Notes: generated from the sequence alone by a model not told the origin. 64,000 nt of DNA from Gammaproteobacteria bacterium (GCA_004173475.1 SEBU01000003.1:186001-250000); one strand, 5' to 3'; shown: positions 38,295 to 47,617, numbered from the stretch's first letter. Program-made: numbers and translations.

Positions 38295-39377
38295 ATGAAA
38301 AATTGCTTCATTATGAAGGAATACAAAACCGCTATCCCCACGTTCATTTTATTTTTTTTCCTCCTTTTTACCAGTGCTTACAGTGCTGCCGCTGCCGAGA
38401 AGAAAACATCCTTTACAGTTGCATGGTCAATTTACGCTGGCTGGATGCCGTGGGGTTACGCCGGTGAAAACGGTATTGTTGAAAAGTGGGCGAAAAAATA
38501 TGGCCTCTCAATAAAAATTGTGCAGATAAACGATTATGTATCTTCCATTGAGGACTACAGCAAAGGTAAATACGACGGCTGCGTTATGACGAACATGGAT
38601 GCCTTTAGCATGCCGGCTGCAAATGGGCTTGACAGTACGGCGTTGATTCTGGGCGATTATTCAAACGGCAATGACGCTGTTGTAATGAAAAACTCGAATA
38701 ATTTTGCTGACCTTAAAGGTCGCAGCATTAACCTTGTAGAATATTCTGTGTCTCACTATTTATTATTGCGAGCATTGGAAAAAAATAAGATGACTGCGCG
38801 CGACGTTAAAATAGTTAATACCTCGGATGCAGAAATCGTTGGCGTTTTGAAAAAACCCAGCATCACTGCCGCAACGCTTTGGAATCCGCAACTGAGCTTT
38901 GTTGTAGGCCAACAACTTAATGTTCGTAAGGTATTTAGCTCAAAACAAATTCCTGGTGAAATTATTGACATGATGGTCGTCAACACCGACGTGTTGAAAG
39001 CAAACCCTGATTTGGGCAAAGCGCTTGTAGGTGCCTGGTTCGAAACCTTGCGCCTCATGGCTCAAAACACGCCTGAAGGCAAAGCAGCAAGAACTTTTAT
39101 GGCGACCAATGCTGGAACTACCCTCGCCGATTACGATACGCAGTTACGTGATACAGAAATGTTTTACACACCAGCAAGCTCCTATAAATTTTCTACTGAT
39201 AGCCAGCTGCCAAAAACTATGGAGTTAGTACGCACTTTTTCAAAAAATATCGACGTTAAAAATACCGACGATATAGGCGTATTGCTTCCTGATGGGTCGA
39301 CACAGGGAAACAGTAAAAATATTAAACTTCGTTTTGACACTCACTTTGTAAAAATGGCAATGGACGGTAATTTATAA
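38295..39377 (+). CDS. second guanidine-type ABC substrate-binding protein (paralogue)
   Basis: A 360-residue exported binding protein, clearly paralogous to the one at 29858: FTVAWSIYAGWMPWGYAGE, QINDYVSSIEDYSKGKYDGCVMTNMD and GNDAVVMKN match it almost residue for residue. Signal peptide ends near SAAAAEK. ATG 38295 is the likely start; an upstream TTG and a downstream ATG (38313) are alternatives. No permease or ATPase accompanies it, so it probably feeds the transporter at 31018-32639 with a related ligand or affinity. It has its own long leader and terminator. Confidence 0.88.
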   Translation: MKNCFIMKEYKTAIPTFILFFFLLFTSAYSAAAAEKKTSFTVAWSIYAGWMPWGYAGENGIVEKWAKKYGLSIKIVQINDYVSSIEDYSKGKYDGCVMTNMDAFSMPAANGLDSTALILGDYSNGNDAVVMKNSNNFADLKGRSINLVEYSVSHYLLLRALEKNKMTARDVKIVNTSDAEIVGVLKKPSITAATLWNPQLSFVVGQQLNVRKVFSSKQIPGEIIDMMVVNTDVLKANPDLGKALVGAWFETLRLMAQNTPEGKAARTFMATNAGTTLADYDTQLRDTEMFYTPASSYKFSTDSQLPKTMELVRTFSKNIDVKNTDDIGVLLPDGSTQGNSKNIKLRFDTHFVKMAMDGNL

Positions 39378-39387
39378 AACCTTTTGG

Positions 39388-39412
39388 GCGCGTCTTTTCA
39401 GACGCGCTTTTC
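39388..39412 (+). terminator. rho-independent terminator of the guanidine locus
   Basis: GCGCGTC-TTTTCA-GACGCGC is a perfect 7-bp GC-rich stem followed by TTTTC, 10 bp after the second binding-protein stop. It closes the locus. Confidence 0.85.
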
Positions 39413-39614
39413 ATTCCTCAAACCAACTCGCTCCATTTTCCTTCTCACCTCGTTCCCAACGCTTTGAAACGTCATAATTTTTACGCCCTCCTACAATATT
39501 TTCGACGCTGAATCGTCTTCATCAATGTGAAGTATTGTTAGCCAAGGGTTCCATCAGGCTTTCATCCCCAAAATCTTGTCTTTCTAATAGCTGGCACATG
39601 TCATTTGTCATTAA

Positions 39615-39674
39615 TTTGTATTTTTACAAAATAAATATTGGTATTTTTACCTAAAATTGGTATTTTTACCTAAA
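39615..39674 (+). promoter_or_regulatory. three tandem palindromic operator-like sites upstream of the TetR gene
   Basis: A perfect tandem direct repeat of 19 bp, ATTGGTATTTTTACCTAAA (39637-39655 and 39656-39674), each unit holding the palindrome GGTA-TTTT-TACC. Just upstream TTTGTA-TTTT-TACAAA (39615-39630) repeats the same TA-TTTT-TA core. The sites end 33 bp before the TetR start, so autoregulatory binding by that TetR protein is the obvious reading; promoter elements probably overlap them. Confidence 0.65.
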
Positions 39675-39707
39675 CCTAACAAAATCATCTAGACAGAGAC
39701 TTAAAGA

Positions 39708-40259
39708 GTGAAGACAAAAGACAAAATCCTGAATGCCGCCGTGGATGTTTTATTACAGGAGGGATTTCCTGCACTCACCCAAACCCGGGTCGCCGAAGCA
39801 GCCGGTATAAGACAAGGATTACTGACCTATCACTTCCCCACCCGAAGCGAGCTGCTAATGGCGGTTGTAGATGAAAGCAAGTCAAGAATGGGCGCCTTCA
39901 GAGAAGGTACCGATAATGGCCCGCTAACATTGGAATCACTTAAAAACACCATGACTCATTTTGCGCTTAGCAAGACCTTCCCGCGCCTAATGTTAGCGCT
40001 CACAGTTGCGGCGGATGAAGATCCGTCACTCTCTAGTTGGTTCATCCAAAGCGATCTAGATACCCGCCAAAAACTTCGTGGTTTGTTAAAACAACTTGGT
40101 TGGCAAGTTGAAGAAAACATTCTTCATGCAACGCGAGCGACTGTTATAGGTGCGGCGCTTATTAATTTGCAGCAAAACACCGCGGCATCGGAAGAAAGAA
40201 CAAAGCATATCATCGACGCTGCATTTCAAAATCTCATTAATAATTTGAAACCTCTCTAA
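39708..40259 (+). CDS. TetR-family transcriptional regulator
   Basis: A 183-residue repressor-type regulator. The N-terminal HTH is KILNAAVDVLLQEGFPALTQ, then TRVAEAAGIRQGLLTYHFPTRSELLMAVVDE (about residues 5-55, given in two parts); the rest is the helical ligand domain. GTG 39708 is the likely start, near GAGACTTAAAGA. It is 16 bp upstream of the MFP gene and is followed by the RND gene, so the three form one operon; it probably represses that efflux operon through the tandem palindromes upstream. Confidence 0.9.
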   Translation: MKTKDKILNAAVDVLLQEGFPALTQTRVAEAAGIRQGLLTYHFPTRSELLMAVVDESKSRMGAFREGTDNGPLTLESLKNTMTHFALSKTFPRLMLALTVAADEDPSLSSWFIQSDLDTRQKLRGLLKQLGWQVEENILHATRATVIGAALINLQQNTAASEERTKHIIDAAFQNLINNLKPL

Positions 40260-40275
40260 CAGAACAGGATTTTTT

Positions 40276-41409
40276 ATGGCTTCAATTCATAGCAACCCTA
40301 AAAACGGATATCAATTAAAACGATTCTTGGTGGAATTGGTTTTCATACTCGGATTATTGTGTATGGCCGCGCCACTATTCGCTCTTGCTGAAGAGAGCGC
40401 TGCATCACATACGCAAGTTACTACAACAATTGCGACACAATCTGATTGGCCAGTATCAATTCCTGCACAGGGTGAAGTTCTTCCATGGGAAGTCGCAATC
40501 ATCAGTGCGAAAACGAACGGCATTGGCGCAACAGAAGTTAAAGTAGTTGAAGGTGATAGTGTTCGTAAGGGTCAAGTGCTTGCACGCTTCGATGATCGCC
40601 TTTTAAAAGCTGAATTGGCACAAGCTAAAGCTAACCTCAGTTTCGCAAATTCAAATTTGCAACTAGCCAATACAAACTTGAAACGTTTCGATCAACTAAA
40701 ACTAAAGCAAACCTTGAGCGAACAAGAGTTTGATCAAGTTTCAACACAGGCATCCACTGCAGCGGCAACTCGTGATCAAGCTGCGGCGGCTCTTGCTCTG
40801 GCAGAAGTCAGATTGGCTGACGCAACCGTAATCGCACCAGATGACGGAAAAATTCTCGAGCGCACGATTGAGTTAGGTAAAGTACCAGCGGCGAGCGAAT
40901 CGCTGTTTCGTTTATTACGTCAACATAAATTGGAATGGGTCGTTCAAATTGATGCGGCGGATCTCGCTCGCGTAAAACCATCAATGAATGCACAAATTAA
41001 TGTGGCTAATAATCAACCCTCAATCAAAACAGTTCAGGGAAAGGTTCGTGGTATTTCGCCGCAACTCGCGAGCAATTCACGACTCGCTAAAGTTCGTATC
41101 GTTTTAGACGGCGCGCCGGATATTGCAGTCAATACTTACGCGGACGGAAAGATTTTAATTGGAAATGCTCCCGCACTTACCATTCCCTCTGCCAGCCTGG
41201 TGATTAAAGATGGTAAGACCTGGGTGTTCCGCGTTAAAAATAATGTAGCGCAACAAGTTTTAGTAAATATCGGGCGCCGCCAGCAAAACAATATAGAGGT
41301 ACTGTCGGGAATTGGCGCGGGGGATACGATAGTCCTTGAAGGCGCAGGATTTTTAAATGATGGTGACAAAGTTGCTGTTAAAGCGGCACCCACTCAGGGA
41401 GCTAAATAA
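40276..41409 (+). CDS. RND efflux periplasmic adaptor (MFP) subunit
   Basis: A 377-residue membrane fusion protein. An N-terminal signal/anchor (about 15-38) precedes a lipoyl half-motif (IPAQGEVLPWEVAIIS), a helical hairpin (about 110-185 with LAQAKANLSFANSNLQLANTN), the second lipoyl half (ATVIAPDDGKILERT) and a beta-barrel/membrane-proximal region. It links the inner-membrane RND pump to an outer-membrane channel. AGGA lies seven bases before ATG 40276. The TAA overlaps the next ATG (TAATG). Confidence 0.92.
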   Translation: MASIHSNPKNGYQLKRFLVELVFILGLLCMAAPLFALAEESAASHTQVTTTIATQSDWPVSIPAQGEVLPWEVAIISAKTNGIGATEVKVVEGDSVRKGQVLARFDDRLLKAELAQAKANLSFANSNLQLANTNLKRFDQLKLKQTLSEQEFDQVSTQASTAAATRDQAAAALALAEVRLADATVIAPDDGKILERTIELGKVPAASESLFRLLRQHKLEWVVQIDAADLARVKPSMNAQINVANNQPSIKTVQGKVRGISPQLASNSRLAKVRIVLDGAPDIAVNTYADGKILIGNAPALTIPSASLVIKDGKTWVFRVKNNVAQQVLVNIGRRQQNNIEVLSGIGAGDTIVLEGAGFLNDGDKVAVKAAPTQGAK

Positions 41410-44400
41410 TGAATTTTGCAACCTGGTCTCTACGTAATCCCAGCGCCGCTATTTTAATTTTTATTCTTTTAACCTTTGCAGGTTTGTGGGGTTTTCACAA
41501 ACTTAACGTTCAAGATTTTCCGGACATGGATTTGCCAATGGTTAACGTATCATTGAGCCAACCAGGTGCCGCCCCCGAACAACTTGAAACAGAAGTTGCG
41601 CGCAAAGCTGAAGATGCGCTTGCGAATTTACAATTGCTTCGCCACACCTACACTACTATTTCGCGCGGCAATGTTTCAATTGTGGTTGAGTTTGCGTTGG
41701 AAAAAAAATTATCAGACGCCGTTGCTGATGTAAAAGATGCGTTGGACAGTATTCGCGGTGATCTCCCTCCTGATTTGCTGGAACCACAAGTAACCAAAGT
41801 CGAACTGGGTGCGGATAATCCTACGGTCACCTATGCGGTTTCAGCATCTACCATGTCGGAAGAAGAATTGTCCTGGTACGTGGACAATACGCTCGGTAAA
41901 AAAATTATGTCAGTGCGTGGAGTCGGGCAATTTACTCGACTTGGTGGCGTCAATCGTGAAATACAAGTTCAGGTAGACCCATTAAAACTCAATGCGCTTG
42001 GCGTAACTGCAACGGATATTTCGCAGACTATTAAAGAAATTCAACAGGAGAATTCCGGGGGACGCGGTCAACTCGGAGGTGCCGAGCAAGGTGTGCGCAC
42101 CATTAACACGATGAAAACCGTTGAGGAGCTAAAACGTTTACCTATTTCGCTAACCAATGGAGAAACACTTCGTTTGGAGCAAGTCGCAAACGTCATAGAT
42201 ACGCACGCAGAGCGAACTCAATCCGCGCTCCTTGATGGAAAACCGGCCATAGGTTTTAAGGTGTTGCGCTCCAAGGGCTTTGACGAAACGCGATTGGCCA
42301 CTGATATTGATGTGACCTTGAAGGAAATTACGAAACAGAATCCAAATGTAACTGTTCATCTTATTCGCTCAAGCGTGCCACGAATCCTTGAGCAATACGA
42401 AGGCTCCATGAATATGCTTTATGAGGGCGCCATTCTTGCCATTATTGTTATCTTTTTCTTTTTACGCGATTGGCGCGCAACATTAATCGGCGCGATCGCC
42501 CTACCCTTGTCGATTATTCCTACCTTCGCATTTATGTCGTGGGCAAACTTTTCTATTAATACAATTACCTTACTCGCCATGGCGGTTGTGGTCGGTGTTT
42601 TGGTGGACGATGCGATTGTGGAAGTTGAAAATATCGCGCGACACCAGCGCATGGGCAAAAGCGTCAAGCAGGCCACTATTGATGCGGTCAATGAAATTGC
42701 ACTCGCGGTTATTGCAACCACCGCAACCTTGGTTGTTGTATTTCTACCAACGGCGATGATGGGTGGAATTCCGGGTTTAGTGTTTAAACAATTTGGCTGG
42801 ACGCTCGTGATCGCCGTGCTTATTTCATTATTGGTAGCTCGGATTATCACACCCATGACCGCCGTGTTTTTATTAAAACCCGTGGCGCATGAAGAAAAAG
42901 AAGGGAAGCTTTTACCTCTTTACTTAAAAGCGGCAAGCTGGTGTCTGATACACCGTAAAACGACGCTCGCTGCGGGCACCTTATTTTTTATTGTTTCTGT
43001 AAGTCTGGTTGCGTTTTTGCCTTCAGGCTTCATTCCCGCGTCCAACGAAAGTATGACCTTTGTAAACATAGAAACGCCGCCGGGAAGCAGTCTCGTTACA
43101 ACCCAGAAAAAATCTGAAGAAGTGCGCGAAGCCATAAAAAATGTCGCGGGTGTGGCGCAAATATTTACGATTATAGGTACAGCCACACCTGGAGATGGCG
43201 GCGGAATGGCCTTGGGTGAAGTTCGCAAGGCCACGCTAATGGTTGTATTTTCAGAGTCACGACCAACGCAAATCGAAATTGAGCAAAAAATTCGTGAAAA
43301 ACTTCAATCTATTGCAGGTATTAAATATTCGACGGGTGCTGGTGGCCCCGGTGAAAAATTTCAAATATTACTAACGGGCGATGATTCAAATGCATTGGCC
43401 AGCAGCGCTCGTGCAATTGAAAAAGATATTCGCAGTCTTGGTTACTTAAGTGGTGTGACATCTACCGCGAGTTTGGAGCAACAGGAAATACAGATAACGC
43501 CCGATAATATTCAAGCGAGTGAACGAGGTATATCGACAAAAACTATCGGTGAAACATTGCGCATCGCCTTAGCGGGTGATTACGATCAGGTTTTGCCGAA
43601 GCTTAATCTCGACCAACGCCAATTGGGCATTAGAGTCATGCTGCCACCAGAGTTGCGCGCAGACCCGGATACACTTGCGAACCTTCGCATTCACTCTAAA
43701 GACGGTCTTGTTCCGCTTAAAAGTCTTGCAGATATTGAATTGCGAAGCGCGCCTTCACAAATTTTACGCATCGATCGAAAGCAGCAAATCAGTATTTCAG
43801 CCGACCTTGGCGGACATTCACTTGGCGCTGCGCTAGAGGATGTAAAAAAATTGCCATCCATGCGTGCATTGCCAAGCTCAGTCCAAATAATTGAAGGAGG
43901 CGATGCAGAAATCATGGTGGATTTATTTACTGGATTTATCATTGCACTTCTTACCGGCGTATTTTGCGTTTACGCGGTTTTAGTTTTATTGTTTAAAGAT
44001 TGGTTGCAACCTATTACGATTTTATCCGCTGTTCCCCTCTCGGTCGGCGGCGCCTTTGTGGCGCTCTTGCTAGGAGGCTCGGAATTAAGCCTGCCCGCAT
44101 TAATTGGTTTAGTAATGCTGCTAGGTATAGTGACAAAGAATTCCATATTGCTGGTGGATTTTGCGATTATCTCTTTGCAACAACCGCACGAGTCGAAAAA
44201 TGCGGCCATCCTCGATGCGTCGGGAAAACGTGCACGTCCGGTGCTAATGACAAGTGTTGCAATGATCGCCGGCATGTTGCCACTCGCATTAGGCTTCGGT
44301 GGAGATGCCAGCTTCCGTCAGCCTATGGCAATTGCGGTAATCGGCGGCCTCATAACCTCAACAGCATTAAGCTTGTTAGTAGTGCCAGTTGTGTTTTCCT

Positions 44401-44474
44401 ATATGACAGGTTTTGAAGCACGCATAAAAAAACGCTTCAAATTTTCCCCAGAACCTATAACCAGCGCGGCTTGA
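41409..44474 (+). CDS. RND-family efflux transporter permease
   Basis: A 1021-residue inner-membrane proton-driven pump (AcrB/HAE1 superfamily). MNFATWSLRNPSAAILIFI starts TM1; two large periplasmic loops (about 35-330 and 550-850) separate TM1/TM2 and TM7/TM8. TM4 carries the proton-relay acids in VVGVLVDDAIVEVENIARH. The length is typical. Substrates cannot be told from sequence; the TetR gene suggests induction by a small hydrophobic compound. No outer-membrane factor gene is present, so a TolC-type channel elsewhere is presumably shared. Confidence 0.94.
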   Translation: MNFATWSLRNPSAAILIFILLTFAGLWGFHKLNVQDFPDMDLPMVNVSLSQPGAAPEQLETEVARKAEDALANLQLLRHTYTTISRGNVSIVVEFALEKKLSDAVADVKDALDSIRGDLPPDLLEPQVTKVELGADNPTVTYAVSASTMSEEELSWYVDNTLGKKIMSVRGVGQFTRLGGVNREIQVQVDPLKLNALGVTATDISQTIKEIQQENSGGRGQLGGAEQGVRTINTMKTVEELKRLPISLTNGETLRLEQVANVIDTHAERTQSALLDGKPAIGFKVLRSKGFDETRLATDIDVTLKEITKQNPNVTVHLIRSSVPRILEQYEGSMNMLYEGAILAIIVIFFFLRDWRATLIGAIALPLSIIPTFAFMSWANFSINTITLLAMAVVVGVLVDDAIVEVENIARHQRMGKSVKQATIDAVNEIALAVIATTATLVVVFLPTAMMGGIPGLVFKQFGWTLVIAVLISLLVARIITPMTAVFLLKPVAHEEKEGKLLPLYLKAASWCLIHRKTTLAAGTLFFIVSVSLVAFLPSGFIPASNESMTFVNIETPPGSSLVTTQKKSEEVREAIKNVAGVAQIFTIIGTATPGDGGGMALGEVRKATLMVVFSESRPTQIEIEQKIREKLQSIAGIKYSTGAGGPGEKFQILLTGDDSNALASSARAIEKDIRSLGYLSGVTSTASLEQQEIQITPDNIQASERGISTKTIGETLRIALAGDYDQVLPKLNLDQRQLGIRVMLPPELRADPDTLANLRIHSKDGLVPLKSLADIELRSAPSQILRIDRKQQISISADLGGHSLGAALEDVKKLPSMRALPSSVQIIEGGDAEIMVDLFTGFIIALLTGVFCVYAVLVLLFKDWLQPITILSAVPLSVGGAFVALLLGGSELSLPALIGLVMLLGIVTKNSILLVDFAIISLQQPHESKNAAILDASGKRARPVLMTSVAMIAGMLPLALGFGGDASFRQPMAIAVIGGLITSTALSLLVVPVVFSYMTGFEARIKKRFKFSPEPITSAA

Positions 44475-44489
44475 CAACTAATTCAATCG

Positions 44490-44532
44490 GTCACTGCTCT
44501 AATTTATAAAATCGGAGCAGGTGACGTTTTTT
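44490..44532 (+). terminator. rho-independent terminator after RND gene
   Basis: GTCACTGCTC pairs with GAGCAGGTGAC (one bulged base) across a 14-nt loop, followed by TTTTTT. It lies 16 bp after the RND stop and ends the TetR-MFP-RND transcript. Confidence 0.8.
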
Positions 44533-44626
44533 CTCACACCTTGTAAATTTCTTTTATTTTTTACAATATTTTTGTTTGTGATTCGTCTTCCAGTATATGG
44601 ACACAATATCAATCTCAGGCGAGCTA

Positions 44627-45172
44627 ATGGCAGAGCAAAATAATCTTATCACCGAGAGCGTTTTGCGTGAGCGTGCGCGCTTGCTTAACTTCATTAGGAA
44701 GCGTATTGCCGATCCGGGTGAAGCAGAAGATATCCTACAAGATGTTTTTTATGAATTTGTGGCAGCGTATCAATTACCTGAACCAATAGAGCAAGCAGGC
44801 GCATGGCTGTTCCGGGTAGCTCGCAATAGAATTATTGATCGTTTTCGTAAGAAGAAGGAATTAACTTTTTCGCAGATTGAGAATGAAGACGATGATTATT
44901 GGTTAGATGAATTACTACCACCTGTGGATGGTCCAGAGGCCGCTTTTGCAAGAGAAATATTACTTCGGGAGTTACAGGATTCACTCAACGAACTACCGGA
45001 AGAGCAACGCGACGTTTTTATTGCACACGAATTACAAGGCCGGCGTTTTGAGGAACTCTCATCAGAAACCGGCGTTAAGGTAAGCACGCTTATAGCGCGA
45101 AAACGTTATGCCGTCTTACACTTGCGCAAACGTCTATACGACATTTATGAAGATTTTTTAGAGGAAAATTAA
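44627..45172 (+). CDS. ECF-type RNA polymerase sigma factor
   Basis: A 181-residue ECF sigma factor with region 2 (LLNFIRKRIADPGEAEDILQDVFYEF, split over 20; AWLFRVARNRIIDRFRKKKE) and region 4 (LNELPEEQRDVFIAHELQGR, FEELSSETGVKVSTLIARKRYAVLHLRKRL). ATG 44627 is favoured because AGGCGAG precedes it; an ATG 30 bases upstream (44597) is possible. No classic anti-sigma follows; the next gene, 1 bp away, is a small His-rich membrane protein that might play that role. Confidence 0.88.
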   Translation: MAEQNNLITESVLRERARLLNFIRKRIADPGEAEDILQDVFYEFVAAYQLPEPIEQAGAWLFRVARNRIIDRFRKKKELTFSQIENEDDDYWLDELLPPVDGPEAAFAREILLRELQDSLNELPEEQRDVFIAHELQGRRFEELSSETGVKVSTLIARKRYAVLHLRKRLYDIYEDFLEEN

Positions 45173-45173
45173 A

Positions 45174-45479
45174 ATGAAACAAAAACTTTGGTTTGCAAAA
45201 AAATTAATTATGGTATTGCTCGCTATAGCGGCACTAGGCTGGGTAGTCATGTCGCTGTGGAATTGGATTATCCCATCCATATTTACCAGCGCCCAAACGA
45301 TTGACTACTTCCGTGCGCTCGGCTTACTGGTTCTGAGCAGGATTTTGTTTGGCGGCTTCCATGGTCGAGGTGGCTGGCATCATCACAAACACATGCAACG
45401 CTGGCAACATATGACGGACGAAGAAAAAGAAAAATTTAAGCAAGGTATGATGGGATTCCATCACCGCAGTAAAGAATAA
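45174..45479 (+). CDS. small His-rich membrane protein
   Basis: A 101-residue protein with two hydrophobic segments (about 12-32 and 43-60) and a cytoplasmic-type tail GRGGWHHHKHMQRWQHMTDEE (give or take: histidines at GWHHHKHMQ and FHHRS). The His cluster could bind metal. It starts 1 bp after the ECF sigma stop, so it is coexpressed and may be its membrane anti-sigma or sensor, although it has no known anti-sigma domain. I do not recognise the family with certainty. Confidence 0.7.
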   Translation: MKQKLWFAKKLIMVLLAIAALGWVVMSLWNWIIPSIFTSAQTIDYFRALGLLVLSRILFGGFHGRGGWHHHKHMQRWQHMTDEEKEKFKQGMMGFHHRSKE

Positions 45480-45528
45480 TGTCGTGCTCTAAATCAGTTT
45501 ATTTGTAAAAACTACAATGGAGCAAGTC

Positions 45529-45828
45529 ATGGAAATAGTGATAGCCGCAAACTGCAAAAAAGACCCGGGCACCATAGTACCGCTTGTGGATTTAAAAAGA
45601 TGCGAAGGAAAAGGGGATTGTGTAAATGTATGCCCTGAAAATGTATTTGAAGTACGCCAAATAGAATCACATGATTATGAGGATCTTAATTTGTTTCGCA
45701 AACTCAAGCTACGAGCACACGGAATGCAAGTTGCCTACACACCAAATGCAGACGCGTGCAAGTCATGTGGTTTATGCATAAGCGCATGTCCGGAAAAAGC
45801 AATTACCTTGGCCAGACGATGGTGGTAA
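45529..45828 (+). CDS. 4Fe-4S dicluster ferredoxin-like protein
   Basis: A 99-residue ferredoxin-type protein. The C-terminal motif is complete (CKSCGLCISACP), but the N-terminal motif reads CEGKGDCVNVCP, i.e. C-x5-C-x3-CP, so the second cysteine of the usual CxxCxxC is replaced by Gly. One cluster may therefore be [3Fe-4S] or be ligated otherwise. An insertion of about 40 residues separates the motifs. ATG 45529 is chosen for GGAG six bases upstream. It sits 49 bp after the His-rich protein gene and may belong to the same unit. Redox partner unknown. Confidence 0.88.
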   Translation: MEIVIAANCKKDPGTIVPLVDLKRCEGKGDCVNVCPENVFEVRQIESHDYEDLNLFRKLKLRAHGMQVAYTPNADACKSCGLCISACPEKAITLARRWW

Positions 45829-45994
45829 AAGTTTAAACTTGTAAATAAACAATGTCTTAAGAAGACAAAAAAAGTATTTTTTACGCCGAAACAAGTCGTC
45901 GCGAAAATAAAAATTGCAAAATGAGCTTTAATTGGCCGCTTTGATTAACTATTTCGTAATAGGTCATGTTTATTTTAAACCTCCCACATCTATC

Positions 45995-47473
45995 CTAGGC
46001 GGGAATTGTCCTATCAGCCGCCCATAATCTTAAGCGCGTAATTTGTTCCGCCATAATAACTGACAACGGACTGGTATTTACAATCTCTTGCAATAATATT
46101 TCTGTTGTTAATTTGCTCGCACTTGCGGCAGCAGTGTACATGGCAGCCACAATGGCCTGCTCAATTTCCGAGCCTGAAAATCCGTTAGTTGCATTTGCTA
46201 ATTTATTAATATCAAATTCAGTAGCCAACATATTTCGCTTGTTGATGTGGATAGTAAAAATATCTTTCCGCACATCCGCATCCGGCAAATCTACAAAAAA
46301 GATTTCGTCTAAACGACCTTTACGAATTAATTCAGGTGGTAGCTTTGAAATATCGTTACTGGTCGCCACTATAAATACTTTGGTCTTTCGCTCAGCCATC
46401 CAGGTCAGCAAGGTTCCCAATAAACGTTGCGATATTCCGTTATCATTGCCGTCTTGCGCCATACCTTTTTCTATTTCATCCAACCAAATAACACAAGGCG
46501 ACATAGCATCAGCGAGTTTCAAAGCTTCGCGTAAATTGCGTTCAGTTTCGCCGTGAAATTTATTATAGAGTGCACCTATATCCAAACGTAAAAGTGCTAA
46601 ACCCCATAATCCGGCAACCGCTTTTGCAGCGAGACTTTTACCGCCACCTTGAACACCCAGCAACAAAATTCCTTTTGGCATATCCAACTTACTATCTTCC
46701 GCTATAAATGCATCACGGCGACTAATCAACCAGCGTTTTAAATTATGCAATCCGCCCACTTGGGAAAAATCTTTTAAATTGGATTCAAAACTCATTACGC
46801 CTTCCATATCTAACAGCGCAAATTTAGCTTTGTTAATGTTCTGAACATCTGCCTCTGATAATTCACCGTCGTTCCAAATAGCCATCCGAACCAAACGGCG
46901 CACGTCGCTTACGCTTAAACCTTGTAAATTATTCATTATTTTTTTGAGGGTGAGGTTATCAGTTTTTACGCGTGCCCCATTGTGTTTATCTGACCAAATT
47001 TTTGCCTCGTCACGAATGACTTCCATAATTTTTTCATCGCTAGGCAGGGACAAGTAGTAAGCACTACTGTAACGCGATAATTCGGGCGGTAGTCGCAATT
47101 GGTAACTTAAAAATACCAAGGTATGGGGCATGGCAAAATGATTGAGCGCTATGTCTTTTAGCAAACGCACAACATTGGGATTTTCCAGAAAAGGATGAAT
47201 ATCGCACAACGCATAGATGCCAGCCTGTGTTTGGCTTTTAATATTTCTTAGCGCTTCTTCAACATCGTTGAGCTCACTGCCTTTTGGTACGAGTTGCGGA
47301 CCAAAATTTACGCGCGTCAAACCGTCGGTGAGTGACCAGCGATACAGATCGCGCCCTTGGTTATTAGCCACCATGGAAAGAACGTCCAGCGCTTTCTTTT
47401 CTTCAAAGGTTTCGATCACAACCAAGGGAATGCGTGAATCGAGTAATAGCTTTAATTCGGTGACGTCCTGCAC
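45995..47473 (-). CDS. Ycf46-like AAA+ ATPase
   Basis: A 492-residue cytoplasmic AAA+ protein. The N-terminal half (about 1-225) is a degenerate Rossmann-like domain typical of the Ycf46 family (LLLDSRIPLVVIETFEEKKA). The AAA core has Walker A GVQGGGKS (near 275), Walker B VIWLDEIEKG, sensor 1 IVATSNDI and arginine fingers around RKGRLDEIFFVDLPD. In cyanobacteria and plastids Ycf46 relates to inorganic carbon responses; the role in heterotrophs is unknown. GTG 47473 has GAGG five bases upstream. It is a single gene. Confidence 0.88.
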   Translation of the reverse strand: MQDVTELKLLLDSRIPLVVIETFEEKKALDVLSMVANNQGRDLYRWSLTDGLTRVNFGPQLVPKGSELNDVEEALRNIKSQTQAGIYALCDIHPFLENPNVVRLLKDIALNHFAMPHTLVFLSYQLRLPPELSRYSSAYYLSLPSDEKIMEVIRDEAKIWSDKHNGARVKTDNLTLKKIMNNLQGLSVSDVRRLVRMAIWNDGELSEADVQNINKAKFALLDMEGVMSFESNLKDFSQVGGLHNLKRWLISRRDAFIAEDSKLDMPKGILLLGVQGGGKSLAAKAVAGLWGLALLRLDIGALYNKFHGETERNLREALKLADAMSPCVIWLDEIEKGMAQDGNDNGISQRLLGTLLTWMAERKTKVFIVATSNDISKLPPELIRKGRLDEIFFVDLPDADVRKDIFTIHINKRNMLATEFDINKLANATNGFSGSEIEQAIVAAMYTAAASASKLTTEILLQEIVNTSPLSVIMAEQITRLRLWAADRTIPA

Positions 47474-47617
47474 TGAGGCCTCGCGGATAGAGTAGTTATT
47501 AATTGTTTAGCGTTATAGTGACATAAACGCAAGGCTTCGCCAGTAAAATGCATTTGAAACATTACCTGACTCTTATTTTTGGTTACAATCGCCTTAACAA
47601 TTACCAGGATTACTGTG

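Noticed and set aside
45836-45878. AAGTTTAAACTT palindrome and GTCTT-AAG-AAGAC hairpin after the ferredoxin gene, followed by an A-run.
   Set aside because: The stem is short and AT-rich and is followed by A residues, not T residues, on the plus strand, so it is not a convincing terminator.
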